64,000 nucleotides of DNA from Lentzea tibetensis (GCF_007845675.1 NZ_VOBR01000023.1:62001-126000); one strand, 5' to 3'; shown: positions 1 to 8,519, numbered from the stretch's first letter. Translations and numbers: made by a program. The notes: a model not told the origin generated them from the sequence alone.

Positions 1-239
1 GTGCTGACTTCCCGTTTCGCCACACGGCTGGGACGGCTGCGGGATGCTCGTGTTGGGCGAGGCCCGGACTTCGTCGCGAGCCAGGATTCTTTTTCGTATG
101 GCATAACCCTGCGTGGCACCCAAATGTGCACGATCGCGCATCCGTTGGTGTGAATGGTGTGGTGCGGCTGAACTCGCGGTCCTCGGGGGCCGTCTGTCTC
201 ACATGGCGTGTGTCGGGGAGCGGGACACGAGGAGCTGTG

Positions 240-1814
240 GTGGGGAATTTGCGAACTGCACCGGAACTGTCTAGAACGCTGTACGAGCTGAAGGTCCGGA
301 GCCGGCTCAGCTACGCAGGTCTGGCGCGCAAGGTGTTCATCAGTACTTCGGCGCTGCACCGGTATTGCACTGGCGCCGCGGTCCCTTCCGATTACGACCT
401 GGTGATGCGCATCGCCAAGGAATGCGGGGCCTCCGATGTGGAGCTCACTGAGCTTCTCGGGCTGTGGACGGCTCTGACCGCACCAGAGGAGCTGGACGAG
501 GACCTGACTGAACGTATTCCACGCGGCCGCCGGCGCAGGTGGTGGAGTCTCGTGTTGGCGGCAGTGTGCCTTGCCGCGTTGTTCGTCGCGTTGCGCCCAG
601 GCACGCCTCAGTCGGCGAAGCAAACCGTGTCCTCATGGGAAACGGCCCCTCAGTCTCTTCCTCGTGAGCTGTTCGGCGTGACGATGAACAGCTCGACCGG
701 GAAGATGCCGTCGTTCCGGGTCGGCAGCGTGCGGTTGTGGGACAGCCAGACGCGGTGGGCGAACCTCGAGCCGCGGCAGGCGCAGTTCGACTGGACCATT
801 CTCGATCGGCTGGTCGCGGGCGCCAACCAGGCAGGGTTGCCGGTGTTGTTCGTGATCGGCGGGACGCCGCAATGGGCAGCACCTGATGCGCCGAGGATGG
901 CGTACGACGACGGTTCACGCGCCGCGTTGCCCGACGACCTCGCGCACTGGGACGCGTTCGTGAACGCGTTGGCACGTCGGTACCGAGGCCGCATCGAGGC
1001 GTACGAACTGTGGGTCATGGGCAACGACTCGCGCTACTACAACGGCGGTGTGGAGCGCCTTGTCGACGCGAGCAGCCGTGCCAGCCGGATCATCAAGGGC
1101 ATTGATCCGAAGGCACGGATCGTGTGCCCGGGTATGGGGCAGTTGTGGAAGGACGAAGCGCTCCAGGGCATGCGCAGGTTCGCCGAACTGCACGGCTACG
1201 ACCACTGCGACGCCGCCAGCGTGAAGCTCCACCAGCGCAGCGCGGCGGAACCACCGGAGACCATGCTCGATCTGCTCGAGCGCATCGACCGCACGTTCCA
1301 CCAGGCCAACGTGCACCCGTCGGTGTGGAGCACCGGCACGACCTACGAGATCCTGCTCGAGAACCCACTAGATGCCGAACGAGCACGGGCCTACGCGGTC
1401 CGGTACTTCCTCGTCGGCCTGTACGGCCGCCGTCTGAACCTGCGCCGCATGTACTTCTACAACTGGGGCGGGTCCAGGATTCCCCTCGTGCTGCAGCCGG
1501 AAGGGGGAGCGCCGACCGCGGCGGCTCTCGCCGTCGAGCAGCTCCAGAACTGGCTCGACCACGCCGAGCTGAGCGCGTGCGGCCACGGCCTGGCCGTCAA
1601 CCGGCCGGAGAACGTCTGGCAGTGCCAGTTCTCGATGATCGACGCCTCGGGGCGTCACGACGCGACCCTCATCTGGACAGACAAGGGAACGGCCGACGTG
1701 GTGACCGGGCCGGGGCAGATCACGGTGCACCAGCTCGACGGTGCTACGACACAGGCCGATCCCGGCGGCACGACGCGGGTGAGTGAGCTTCCCGTACTTC
1801 TCGAACACCGGTAA
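240..1814 (+). CDS. HTH domain - transmembrane - glycosidase-like (GH39-type) protein
   Basis: Predicted 524-residue membrane protein. I place the start at GTG 240 because a GAGGAG ribosome site ends about six bases upstream; an in-frame ATG at 126 has no such site. Residues about 5-75 form an Xre-like helix-turn-helix region. A basic stretch and one membrane segment follow at about 98-118, then an extracellular TIM-barrel-like domain (about 144-470) resembling actinobacterial GH39/cellulase-type proteins (VRLWDSQTRW, GGTPQWA). Where homologues carry WNEPN this protein has WVMGN (about 258-262). Where they carry the nucleophile motif (xTE) it has WSTGTT (about 363-368). Both catalytic Glu positions therefore look lost. 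I infer a sugar- or wall-sensing membrane regulator rather than an enzyme. The fold assignment is moderately sure, the function is inference. Confidence 0.75.
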   Translation: MGNLRTAPELSRTLYELKVRSRLSYAGLARKVFISTSALHRYCTGAAVPSDYDLVMRIAKECGASDVELTELLGLWTALTAPEELDEDLTERIPRGRRRRWWSLVLAAVCLAALFVALRPGTPQSAKQTVSSWETAPQSLPRELFGVTMNSSTGKMPSFRVGSVRLWDSQTRWANLEPRQAQFDWTILDRLVAGANQAGLPVLFVIGGTPQWAAPDAPRMAYDDGSRAALPDDLAHWDAFVNALARRYRGRIEAYELWVMGNDSRYYNGGVERLVDASSRASRIIKGIDPKARIVCPGMGQLWKDEALQGMRRFAELHGYDHCDAASVKLHQRSAAEPPETMLDLLERIDRTFHQANVHPSVWSTGTTYEILLENPLDAERARAYAVRYFLVGLYGRRLNLRRMYFYNWGGSRIPLVLQPEGGAPTAAALAVEQLQNWLDHAELSACGHGLAVNRPENVWQCQFSMIDASGRHDATLIWTDKGTADVVTGPGQITVHQLDGATTQADPGGTTRVSELPVLLEHR

Positions 1815-1988
1815 CGCCATCCCGCGACGTCTCGGCATTGGAGGGAAAGCCCAGGTCATCTCGAAGACGACGTCCCGGGGTATCAGAGGACGTCTCAGCC
1901 ATTGCCGTGGATCGCCCTGCCGATCCACGGTGGTTTTGCGCCGGTACCGACTTTCGAATTCAGCGGCGCGAAACCAAAGGAGCACGGC

Positions 1989-2612
1989 ATGAACCACACA
2001 ACCAAACTGGCTGTCTTCCTCTCCGCGGCGATGGCGTTGCCGCTGCTGCAACCGGGAACGGCTGCTGCCGGGCCGTTGCCACCGGACTGCGTCACATTGC
2101 GCAGCTGCATCACCGATGCGGCCAAGGGCGAGCTCAACGACAGCAGGACCAACCGGGAAGCCGGTCCCAACAACTGCAACTTCTACAGCGGTTACTGGGG
2201 CACGAGCGGTGATGACAAATGCGGTGTGATCAACGGCTACAAATTCCGCTCGAACCAGTGGTGCTCCGACTTCGCCCGGTTCGTCTGGAAGGTCGGCGGC
2301 GCACGGGTCACCGGCCTGGATCCGTGGGCAGGATCCTTCTACCGCGCCTATCGGGGCCGCTTCCACGCGAATGGCGGCGGGTATGTGCCCGCACCCGGTG
2401 ACGCTGTTCTCTACGACTGGGACGGGAGCCGACCGAGCCTCGGCCGAGACGGCTGGGACGTCGACCACGTCGGCATCGTGACCGGGTACGCCAACGGGCG
2501 GCTCAGCACGATCGAGGGCAACGTGTCCGGCGGCGCGTCCCGCGACGGCGTTTTCGCCAAGAACCGCGACACCAAGCGGGTCGTGGGATACGTCTCGCCG
2601 CTTCGCAGGTGA
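1989..2612 (+). CDS. Secreted CHAP-domain cysteine amidase/peptidase
   Basis: Predicted 207-residue secreted protein. The ATG at 1989 follows an AAAGGAG site at 1977-1983, and residues 1-27 form a Sec signal peptide ending in an alanine-rich stretch. The CHAP (cysteine, histidine-dependent amidohydrolase/peptidase) fold is indicated by NQWCSDFARFVW with the likely nucleophile Cys92, GDAVLYDW, and VDHVGIVTGY with His160. Known CHAP enzymes cut peptidoglycan amide bonds. No separate wall-binding domain is visible. It lies 174 bp after the membrane HTH-glycosidase-like gene on the same strand and ends at a strong hairpin. Co-regulation with its neighbour is possible but not shown. Confidence 0.85.
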   Translation: MNHTTKLAVFLSAAMALPLLQPGTAAAGPLPPDCVTLRSCITDAAKGELNDSRTNREAGPNNCNFYSGYWGTSGDDKCGVINGYKFRSNQWCSDFARFVWKVGGARVTGLDPWAGSFYRAYRGRFHANGGGYVPAPGDAVLYDWDGSRPSLGRDGWDVDHVGIVTGYANGRLSTIEGNVSGGASRDGVFAKNRDTKRVVGYVSPLRR

Positions 2613-2629
2613 CTGTGTCCTGACGACGA

Positions 2630-2659
2630 GTGCTGGGGGCGAGCGATCGCCCCCAGCAC
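2630..2659 (+). terminator. Hairpin terminator after the CHAP gene
   Basis: A perfect 13-bp stem (GTGCTGGGGGCGA at 2630-2642, complement at 2647-2659) with a GCGA tetraloop lies 18 bases after the CHAP stop codon. No long U-tract follows, as is usual in high-GC actinomycetes. Confidence 0.75.
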
Positions 2660-2957
2660 CCTGTTGATCAGCACCGTCTGCTCTGGCCTACAGAAAGTGT
2701 CGACGCGGTAGCGCCGAGATGTCGGCGGGAGCACCCTTATGCAGTGAAGTGTCCACGTTGGTGTCGACGCTGTGTAACCCTTGTGTTGCAGGCACTTCGT
2801 GACGCTTCTGGTGAGTCTCACGCTGAACGTGGTGGAGCAAAACTGGAGCACAGCAACGAGCTGAACATCACCGAACGGCGTTGAACGGCAGTCAATGGTA
2901 CTGGATGTCCTGGGGTTCTTGGGTTCCCGCTGGTCAAAGTCCTTTGTGGATTTTACC

Positions 2958-2999
2958 GGCAGTGTGAGGGTCAGGGGTTCGAGTCCCCTCAGCTCCACT
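2958..2999 (+). repeat. 42-bp direct repeat, copy 1: tmRNA/tRNA-like 3' end (att-like site)
   Basis: This block is identical over 42 bp to 7051-7092. It contains a canonical T-arm (AGGGG TTCGAGT CCCCT) and an acceptor 3' strand CAGCTCC plus discriminator A. That would pair with GGGGCTG, the conserved 5' end of bacterial tmRNA. No 5' half of a tmRNA or tRNA precedes it, so it is a partial copy of the kind left at attachment sites by tyrosine integrases. Weaker similarity to copy 2 extends upstream (shared AGTCCTTTGTGGA). Whether the parent gene is tmRNA or a tRNA is not settled. Confidence 0.8.
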
Positions 3000-3019
3000 A
3001 TTTGATACAGCATACGAAT

Positions 3020-3058
3020 CGCCCGCTGACCTGTGTAAACAGGTTCGGTGGGCGATCT
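3020..3058 (+). terminator. Imperfect hairpin after att-like copy 1
   Basis: ATCGCCC at 3020-3026 pairs with GGGCGAT at 3052-3058, with an inner ACCTG/CAGGT stem. It sits just after the RNA-like 3' end and resembles a terminator retained from the original RNA gene. It is similar to the hairpin at 45438. Confidence 0.5.
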
Positions 3059-3439
3059 TCGTTTGCTGTCCACTGTGGACGGTGTTGCACTAACTGGAGC
3101 ACGGCCCGCAGCACCGCGAAATAGGGTCACAGTTTGCTCCAGAAGCGTGCCGCCCGTCTGGGTGATGTTTGGTCGGGACCTTCGGGATCGTCGTAGACCA
3201 CGCCTGGGCGATGCAGGCGGCTGCAACGCCACAGGGCACTGGTTCTTGGCGCAGCGGGCGTTTGGGGGCGGCCATCCGGGCGTTGTCCGGTCACGATGGT
3301 GCCGGATTGGGCGTATGGAGTCGGGTCAATGCAATGAGCGACAAGGACATCTACCTCTGCGGCTGACCTCGCACCCCGGCGGTCGGGGTCACGGCAGGTA
3401 CGGTTCGACCGGCCACGCTCGCACATCCTGAGGAGTCGC

Positions 3440-3742
3440 ATGCTGCGCACCGACTGGTACCAACTTCCACTCGGCGCCCGGTCCGCAATCGAGGCGCAGG
3501 CAGGCACGGTGCTGAACGCGACGACAGCCTCCTCCGAAGGACTCAACTCCGAAGTCGCGGTAGCCCTCCAACTGGAGAACGGGAAGAAAATCGTCCTCAA
3601 GGGTCTGCGAGTCGATCATCCCGGCGTGGTAACCCAACACCGCGAAGCGATGATCGCCCCCTTCGTCGGCGACGTCACCCCACGGCTGCTGTGGCAGATC
3701 GAAGTCGAAGGCTGGAACTTCCTTACCTACTTCCTCAACCGG
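3440..3742 (+). pseudogene. Truncated aminoglycoside-phosphotransferase-like gene (N-terminal third)
   Basis: The first roughly 100 codons, from an ATG at 3440 (upstream GAGG), read as the N-lobe of an actinobacterial APH-family phosphotransferase: LRTDWYQLP, IVLKGLRVDHPGVVTQHREA with the ATP-site Lys, then PRLLWQIEVEGWNFL. After about 3742 the frame runs on to a stop at 3955 through sequence with no APH character. The catalytic Brenner motif (HxDxxxxN) and the C-lobe are absent. It is a gene fragment inside the att-bounded module. The junction near 3742 may mark a recombination or insertion end. Confidence 0.7.
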
Positions 3743-3911
3743 AGCCTGACCCGGTTTCCCGGACACGGTTGGTGTGGTGATCATGACCGGGGACCTCCTG
3801 GGTGTCCGGTAGGGACTGGTGGACCTGAGTGGTTGGTGTCCCACCGCCATGAGGCCCACACCGCGGCACCGAGGCAGATGGCTCCGAACAGGACGGGGAC
3901 CGCTCTTGGGT

Positions 3912-4406
3912 TCACGCTTGCTGTTGGGCGCGAACGGTTTCACGGTCCGGGCTAGTCGCCACGGTCGCCGACGGTGCGGTGCGGGGCCAGGTCCAGGCAT
4001 GTCGCACGATGAGGGCGAGAAGGATCAGTTCCAGCACGATGCCGAGGCCGTAGAAGTACAGCCAGGACTCGCCCACCGCGTTGAACGCCGTGACGGGGAC
4101 GTAGAGCGAGGCGACGGTGAGGTTGGTGACGCGGTTCGCCCTGGCGGGCAGCGTCATCGACAGCACGACCATGAGGATCGGGATGGCCACGAGGGTCAGC
4201 GCCGTGGTCGAAAAGGTCTGGGAGAGGTCGAACTCGAAGACCTTGCCGTTGAGGATGTCTTTGATGACGCCGGGCGTGAAGAAGTTGAGAATGTCCACAT
4301 AGGCGTAGAGGAACATGAAGCTTGTCCACGTTGCGGCGAGCTTGGCTCTCACCGGGATCCGCTGGTCTTCCAGAGTGGCGGCGGTGGGTTGACGTGTTGT
4401 CATCAT
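3912..4406 (-). CDS. DUF6326 family integral membrane protein
   Basis: Predicted 164-residue membrane protein starting at an ATG (4406) with ACGGAGC a few bases upstream. Four hydrophobic segments are visible (around SFMFLYAYVDIL, ALTLVAIPILMVVLS, the LYVPV/GESWLYFYGLGIVLE region and LILLALIV). The motif YAYVDILNFFTPGVI near the N-terminus fits DUF6326, a family of unknown function. The C-terminal tail is hydrophilic. It is divergent from the sensor kinase at 4566, so the two-component system may control it; that link is inference from position. It is part of the 4.1 kb att-bounded module. Confidence 0.75.
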   Translation of the reverse strand: MMTTRQPTAATLEDQRIPVRAKLAATWTSFMFLYAYVDILNFFTPGVIKDILNGKVFEFDLSQTFSTTALTLVAIPILMVVLSMTLPARANRVTNLTVASLYVPVTAFNAVGESWLYFYGLGIVLELILLALIVRHAWTWPRTAPSATVATSPDRETVRAQQQA

Positions 4407-4565
4407 GGGCTCCGTTGTTGTGGTGAGGATCGGTAGGCCCACGATCGCTGAACCCGGCGGCGGGCGCCCCGGCCCGGAGGCTGGGGTTTGCCTGGCCGAT
4501 GGCATGGTCTCTCTCCTGTTCTTTCGGCTGGTACGCCTGGGCACGCCGAGCCCTAGGCTGGAGCC
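4407..4565. promoter_or_regulatory. Divergent promoter region, DUF6326 gene / sensor kinase
   Basis: This 159-bp gap holds both 5' ends of a divergent pair and must carry the promoters. I see the SD-like ACGGAGC for the minus gene but no convincing palindrome or -35/-10 pair. Confidence 0.4.
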
Positions 4566-5705
4566 GTGGTCACTGTCCGGCGTTCCATCTGGCGTGAGCC
4601 GCGGCCTGCTGACGCCCCACCCATCGGTCGGCTCGACTGGCTGCTGGTGGGCGTGGTCGCGGCCGCGGCCCTGGTCGAGGGCATCGCTCGGCCGGGCTTG
4701 GCCTGGCAACCCCTTGTGACGGTGCTCGCCCTGGCGCTGACGCCTGCCCTGCTCTGGCGGCGGGGCCACCCCCTGATGGCCGCCCTGGTCGGATGGGGCG
4801 TCGCCGGGCTGCTCTCGGTCCTCCAGCTGACTGCGCACGCCGGGGACGTCGGCCTCTACTCCACGATGGCCGTCCTGATCCTGCTCTATTCCCTGGTGCG
4901 GTGGGGCTCGGGACGGGAGATGGTCCTGGGGACGGCGTTCGTGACAGTCGTCGTCGCGCTGGGGATGTACGCCTCCGCTGCGGGCTTGGCCGACGTTTTC
5001 GGCGGGAGCGTCCTCTTGCTGTTGTTCGTCGCCCTCGCGGCGGTCTTCCGCTACCGCGCGGACCTCTGGCATCGCCAACAGCGCGAGATCCGCAATCAGG
5101 AGCGGGTGGCGCTGGCGCGCGAGCTGCACGACACAGTGGCCCACCACGTCTCGGCCATCGCGGTGCAGGCGCAGGCCGGTGGTGTGGTCGCCGGCATCCA
5201 GCCTGAGAAGGCTGCCGAGTTCCTGGCCGTGATCGAGTCTGAAGCGTCGCGAACCCTGGCGGAGATGAGATCCATGGTGCGGGTGCTGCGGGAGGAGGAA
5301 GCCGTCGCCTACGCACCGCAGCGGGGTGTGGCGGACCTGCCTGCTCTGGCGCGCGCCGACGCGACGCCCACCATCGAGGTCTCGCTGGACGGTTCGTTGA
5401 CTCGGCTGGCACGACCTGTGGACACCGCGCTCTATCGGCTCGCGCAGGAGTCGCTGACCAACGCCGTACGGCACGCCCGGAGCGCGACCCGCGTCGGGAT
5501 CGACGTACGCCGGGAGGGCGACGCCGTCAGACTGCGTGTCAGCGACGATGGACAGACCGAACCGGGGCCAGCCCCGGAGCCTGGGTTCGGCCTGCTGGGC
5601 ATGGCCGAACGCGCCCAGCTCCTCGGCGGATCGCTCTCCGCGGGGCCGGGGCCCGAGGGTGGCTGGGTGGTCGAGGCCGTGCTGCCGGTGGAGGCGTTGG
5701 GATGA
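4566..5705 (+). CDS. Two-component sensor histidine kinase, NarL/DesK class
   Basis: Predicted 379-residue kinase starting at GTG 4566. The N-terminal part (about 22-165) carries several membrane helices with almost no extracellular loop, suggesting it senses within the membrane. A HisKA_3 dimerisation region follows, with phospho-acceptor His188 in RELHDTVAHH. The HATPase_c domain has an N-box around Asn299 (QESLTNAVRHA) and the G-box sequences VSDDGQ and GFGLLGMAERA. The stop overlaps the start of the response regulator by four bases (ATGA), so translation is almost certainly coupled. This is an intact pair within a mobile-DNA remnant, divergent from a DUF6326 gene. Confidence 0.93.
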   Translation: MVTVRRSIWREPRPADAPPIGRLDWLLVGVVAAAALVEGIARPGLAWQPLVTVLALALTPALLWRRGHPLMAALVGWGVAGLLSVLQLTAHAGDVGLYSTMAVLILLYSLVRWGSGREMVLGTAFVTVVVALGMYASAAGLADVFGGSVLLLLFVALAAVFRYRADLWHRQQREIRNQERVALARELHDTVAHHVSAIAVQAQAGGVVAGIQPEKAAEFLAVIESEASRTLAEMRSMVRVLREEEAVAYAPQRGVADLPALARADATPTIEVSLDGSLTRLARPVDTALYRLAQESLTNAVRHARSATRVGIDVRREGDAVRLRVSDDGQTEPGPAPEPGFGLLGMAERAQLLGGSLSAGPGPEGGWVVEAVLPVEALG

Positions 5706-6358
5706 GCATCCGTGTTGTCGTAGCCGACGACCAGGACTTGATCCGGACCGGGCTGGTGACGATCCTCGGCGCGCAACCCGACATCGAGGTCGTGGGGGAG
5801 GCAGCAGACGGGCTCGCAGCGCTCGACCTGGCGACCCGGCTGCGTCCCGATGTCCTCCTCGTCGACATCCGGATGCCCGGGCTCGACGGCGTCGAAGTGA
5901 CGCGGCGCCTGGCCGGGTCGGACGTGACGGACCCGATGGCGGTCGTCGTGATCACTACCTTCGACCTCGATGAGTACGTCCTCGGCGCCCTGCGCGCCGG
6001 CGCCCGCGGCTTCCTGCTCAAAGACGCCGGTCCGGCGCTCCTCGTGCAGGCCATCCACGCGGCGGCCAACGGGGACGCGCTGATCGCCCCCAACGTCACC
6101 AGTCGGCTGCTGGCGATCTTCGCCGACCAGGCGCCGGTGGTACCGGTCCAGCCCATCGACCCGCTTACCGAGCGCGAGGAGGAGGTGCTCGCGCTGGTGG
6201 CACGGGGCCGGACCAACGCAGAGATCGCCACCGAGCTCTTCGTCGGCCTGAGCACGGTCAAGTACCACGTCGCATCGTTGATGACCAAGCTCGGCGCACG
6301 CAACCGCGTCGAGATCGCGATGTGGGCATACGACACCAGACGCGTGAGAGCCCATTAG
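5702..6358 (+). CDS. Response regulator, NarL/FixJ family
   Basis: Predicted 218-residue DNA-binding regulator and partner of the kinase just upstream (4-bp ATGA overlap). The receiver domain (1-120) has acidic residues ADDQD, phospho-acceptor Asp55 in LLVDIRMPG, the conserved Thr in VVVITTF and Lys in LLKDAGP. A LuxR-type helix-turn-helix follows at about 150-212 (LTEREEEVLALVARGRTNAEIATEL). The gene ends only about 10 bp from the truncated end of an IS3-like transposase relic, so its terminator region was replaced, but the coding sequence looks complete. Confidence 0.93.
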   Translation: MSIRVVVADDQDLIRTGLVTILGAQPDIEVVGEAADGLAALDLATRLRPDVLLVDIRMPGLDGVEVTRRLAGSDVTDPMAVVVITTFDLDEYVLGALRAGARGFLLKDAGPALLVQAIHAAANGDALIAPNVTSRLLAIFADQAPVVPVQPIDPLTEREEEVLALVARGRTNAEIATELFVGLSTVKYHVASLMTKLGARNRVEIAMWAYDTRRVRAH

Positions 6359-6365
6359 TGGGTAC

Positions 6366-6898
6366 AGAGGACTCGATGAAGGGGTTGTGTCACGGCTCCC
6401 TGGGTGGGATGAACAGCATCCCGGTCGTCGGCCAGCCCACTCGGTCAGCGCAGCCGCGATCATCTCCGGCCCGTTGTCCGACCGCAGCACCGCCAGGCCA
6501 CCCCCACCGCGAGTGGCCGTGATCCGGTTCAGTTCGGTGGCGAGCACTTCGCCGGTGATCGAGCGCTCGACCAGTCCGCCGAGACATTCACGGGTGTGCT
6601 CGTCAACCAACGACAGGATCTTGACCGGTCGACCGTCGGTGGTCGAGTCGAACTGGAAGTCGATGGTCCACACCATGTCCGGCCCAGCTGCGGACGGCAC
6701 TGGCGGCACTGTGGAGGACCCGACCCGCTTGCGGCGACGCTTCACGACCACGCGGAGGCCTTCCTCGCGCCACAGCCGCTGGATCTTCTTGTGGTTGACG
6801 GTCCAGCCCTCACCGCGGGCGTCGTGGTAGGCGCGTCGGTGACCCCAGCGGGGATGCTTGCCCGCGTACTCACGCAGCCACGCCCGCAGGGCGTTCAT
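6366..6898 (-). pseudogene. IS3-family transposase OrfB fragment (DDE, decayed)
   Basis: Reading the minus strand from 6898 gives an IS3-type OrfB: HPRWGHRRAYHDAR, NHKKIQRLWREEGLRV, first catalytic Asp in MVWTIDFQFD, second in LRSDNGPEM. A frameshift then occurs. In the next frame FIPP, a stop, and HNPFIES follow, the latter being the usual catalytic-Glu motif. Similarity ends at about 6366, directly beside the response regulator stop. The start of OrfB, OrfA, the C-terminus and the element ends are missing. It is non-functional. Confidence 0.8.
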
Positions 6899-7050
6899 GA
6901 GCGAGTCCTTTCACACTGATCGTGCTGCAGCAGAACTGGAGCAGTACCAGGAGCGCAACGGCGCTCAACGGCGCTGAACAGCGGCTAGTTGCGTTGGAGT
7001 TGTTGGTGTTCTAGCGTTTGTGCTGACAGAAGTCCTTTGTGGACCAAACT

Positions 7051-7092
7051 GGCAGTGTGAGGGTCAGGGGTTCGAGTCCCCTCAGCTCCACT
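7051..7092 (+). repeat. 42-bp direct repeat, copy 2: tmRNA/tRNA-like 3' end (att-like site)
   Basis: Identical to 2958-2999 and in the same orientation, 4,093 bp away. Flanking similarity includes AGTCCTTTGTGGA upstream and a tract containing AACTGGAGCA further upstream. An integrase relic begins about 50 bp to the right, the usual geometry of an element end next to its integrase gene. Together with copy 1 it brackets a module carrying the two-component system. Confidence 0.8.
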
Positions 7093-7145
7093 CTTTGAAA
7101 GAGTCCGTCTGATCGAGCGGTTTTCGCTGGTCAGGCGGGTTTCTT

Positions 7146-7743
7146 GCTGTTCTGGGTCTGATCTTCGGTGATCGTGTTGTGCTGACCCTGTGGAGCAGTT
7201 CTGGAGCGGGATTCTCCAGCCTGATCATCAAGCTGGTCGCTGGACTGGGTGATCGTTATGCCCCTCCCGCCGGCGGTGTAAGGGTCAGCGGGATCCGTTA
7301 CGTGGCAAGTGGTCCGGACACGTGGCGTTGTGACGGCTCGGGTGCGGCCGGGTGCGCTTTCACATTGAGGTCGGCTTCGTGCCAGCGGCGCTGTAGGTCG
7401 TTGAGGAGTCTGAGTTCGACTTCGGGTGCGACGTGCGAGTGGACCTCGGTGACGCGGGTTGGGCAGGTGGTGGCCGAGGGCGTCGGGCTTGGGTGATCTC
7501 GGGCGCACCGCCGGCGATGAGCCACGTCTTGTGACTGTGCCGCAGTCCGTGGAATGTGAGGCCTGGGCGGATCGGCACGGTGCGGACGCTGATCGTGGAC
7601 AGTGTTCGTTGCCGTTGACCGCGGGCTTGAGGACGCGGCGGATGAAAGTGCTGCGCCATAACCAGGTTCCGCCTTCGGTGAACACGAACCCGTTGTCGTG
7701 TCGTTCGAGATGCTTGCGGAGCACGCTGATGAGGAACGGCGGC
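7146..7743 (-). pseudogene. Decayed tyrosine integrase, copy 1 (C-terminal part)
   Basis: On the minus strand this block reads, in alternating frames, as the C-terminal half of a tyrosine recombinase: MLRKHLERHDNGFVFT, TWLWRSTFIRRVLKPAVNG, TVPIRPGLTFHGLRHSHKTW with the HxxR box, then EVHSHVAPEVELRLLNDL, in which the usual catalytic Tyr is His. Frameshifts separate the pieces, and the GHH-to-Tyr region is damaged. It is a diverged direct duplicate of 9666-10280. Homology stops near 7743, just before the DUF4386 gene. It is a non-functional remnant. Confidence 0.75.
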
Positions 7744-7754
7744 CCTGCGACCGG

Positions 7755-8462
7755 TCAGCTCGCCGCAGGCGTCGGCGTGCGCGCGGTTGGCGGTGCTTCG
7801 TGCAGTGCTTGGCGGCGGACGCCGCGGACGAGCAGGTAGCCGATCATCCAGAACTCGCCGATGGTCGCGGGAAAGACGAGAGCGTCGGCGACCACCGGTA
7901 CGTCGGGGGCGAGGTATCTGACAAACGTGCTGAGCAGGTATCCGACGCCGCCGCCGACGAGGATCCAGCCGAGGGCGCGCGGCATCCAGCCCGAGCGGAG
8001 CACGCACCAGCCCATGGGGATGAGCCACAGGCCGAAGAACAGTCCTCCCACGCCCCACATGTCGCCGCTGACCAGGTACAGCAGTTGGACGGTGGCTGCC
8101 GCGTCCCCGACCGGGTCGAGCGCGACTTGGACCGCCGTGGCCAGCAGTGCCGCGCTGACGAGGATCACGACCGCGTTGACAAGGCCGAACACGGCGATGC
8201 CGCCGGCGGCGAGCGGGACTGCGGTGCGGAACAGGCGGTAGAACCACACGGCGGCGAGGGCCTGGGTGACGACGATGAGCAGCTCGAAGGCGACGCCGGC
8301 GCGGGCGAGCGATTCGTGCTCGACCAGGTTGGCCAGTGTCGCGTCGGGGTTGTCGGCCGCAAAGAGTTGCGACCGGATGAGCAGGAAACCGACTAGGCCT
8401 GTGATGGCGAGGCCGAGGTAGAGCAGCCCGGTCGTGCGTGCGGTACGGATCAGCGCGTGCAT
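7755..8462 (-). CDS. DUF4386 family membrane protein
   Basis: Predicted 235-residue protein. The ATG at 8462 has GAAGGAG five bases upstream, favouring it over a longer frame that would run into the neighbouring operator. Six membrane segments alternate with short loops: TTGLLYLGLAITGLVGF, FELLIVVTQALAAVW, AVFGLVNAVVILVSA, GVGGLFFGLWLIPMGW, GWILVGGGVGYLLSTF and IGEFWMIGYLL. This matches the DUF4386 pattern; the family function is unknown. It is transcribed away from the tetR-like gene at 8575 with two palindromic operator candidates between them, so it is very probably that regulator's target. Confidence 0.85.
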   Translation of the reverse strand: MHALIRTARTTGLLYLGLAITGLVGFLLIRSQLFAADNPDATLANLVEHESLARAGVAFELLIVVTQALAAVWFYRLFRTAVPLAAGGIAVFGLVNAVVILVSAALLATAVQVALDPVGDAAATVQLLYLVSGDMWGVGGLFFGLWLIPMGWCVLRSGWMPRALGWILVGGGVGYLLSTFVRYLAPDVPVVADALVFPATIGEFWMIGYLLVRGVRRQALHEAPPTARTPTPAAS

Positions 8463-8519
8463 CGTGGCTCCTTCGGAGGCCGTGCCGGCTCGTGATGGTG
8501 ATCGGATCCGACTACCATT

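Noticed and set aside
1-239. Gene at the left edge
   Set aside because: No frame with a start, ribosome site and protein character was convincing; the region looks intergenic.
2958-2999. Complete tRNA or tmRNA gene at the 42-bp repeats
   Set aside because: Only the T-arm and acceptor 3' strand are present; the 5' half and D/anticodon arms are missing at both copies.
2411-3232. 273-codon minus-strand open frame containing VELRGLEPLTLTLPV
   Set aside because: It is translated from the tmRNA/tRNA-like repeat and the CHAP antisense strand. This peptide is a common artefact of such RNA 3' ends.
3912-5474. 520-codon minus-strand frame ending as the DUF6326 protein
   Set aside because: Only the last 164 codons, from ATG 4406, look like the real gene. 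The first part is the antisense of the sensor kinase.
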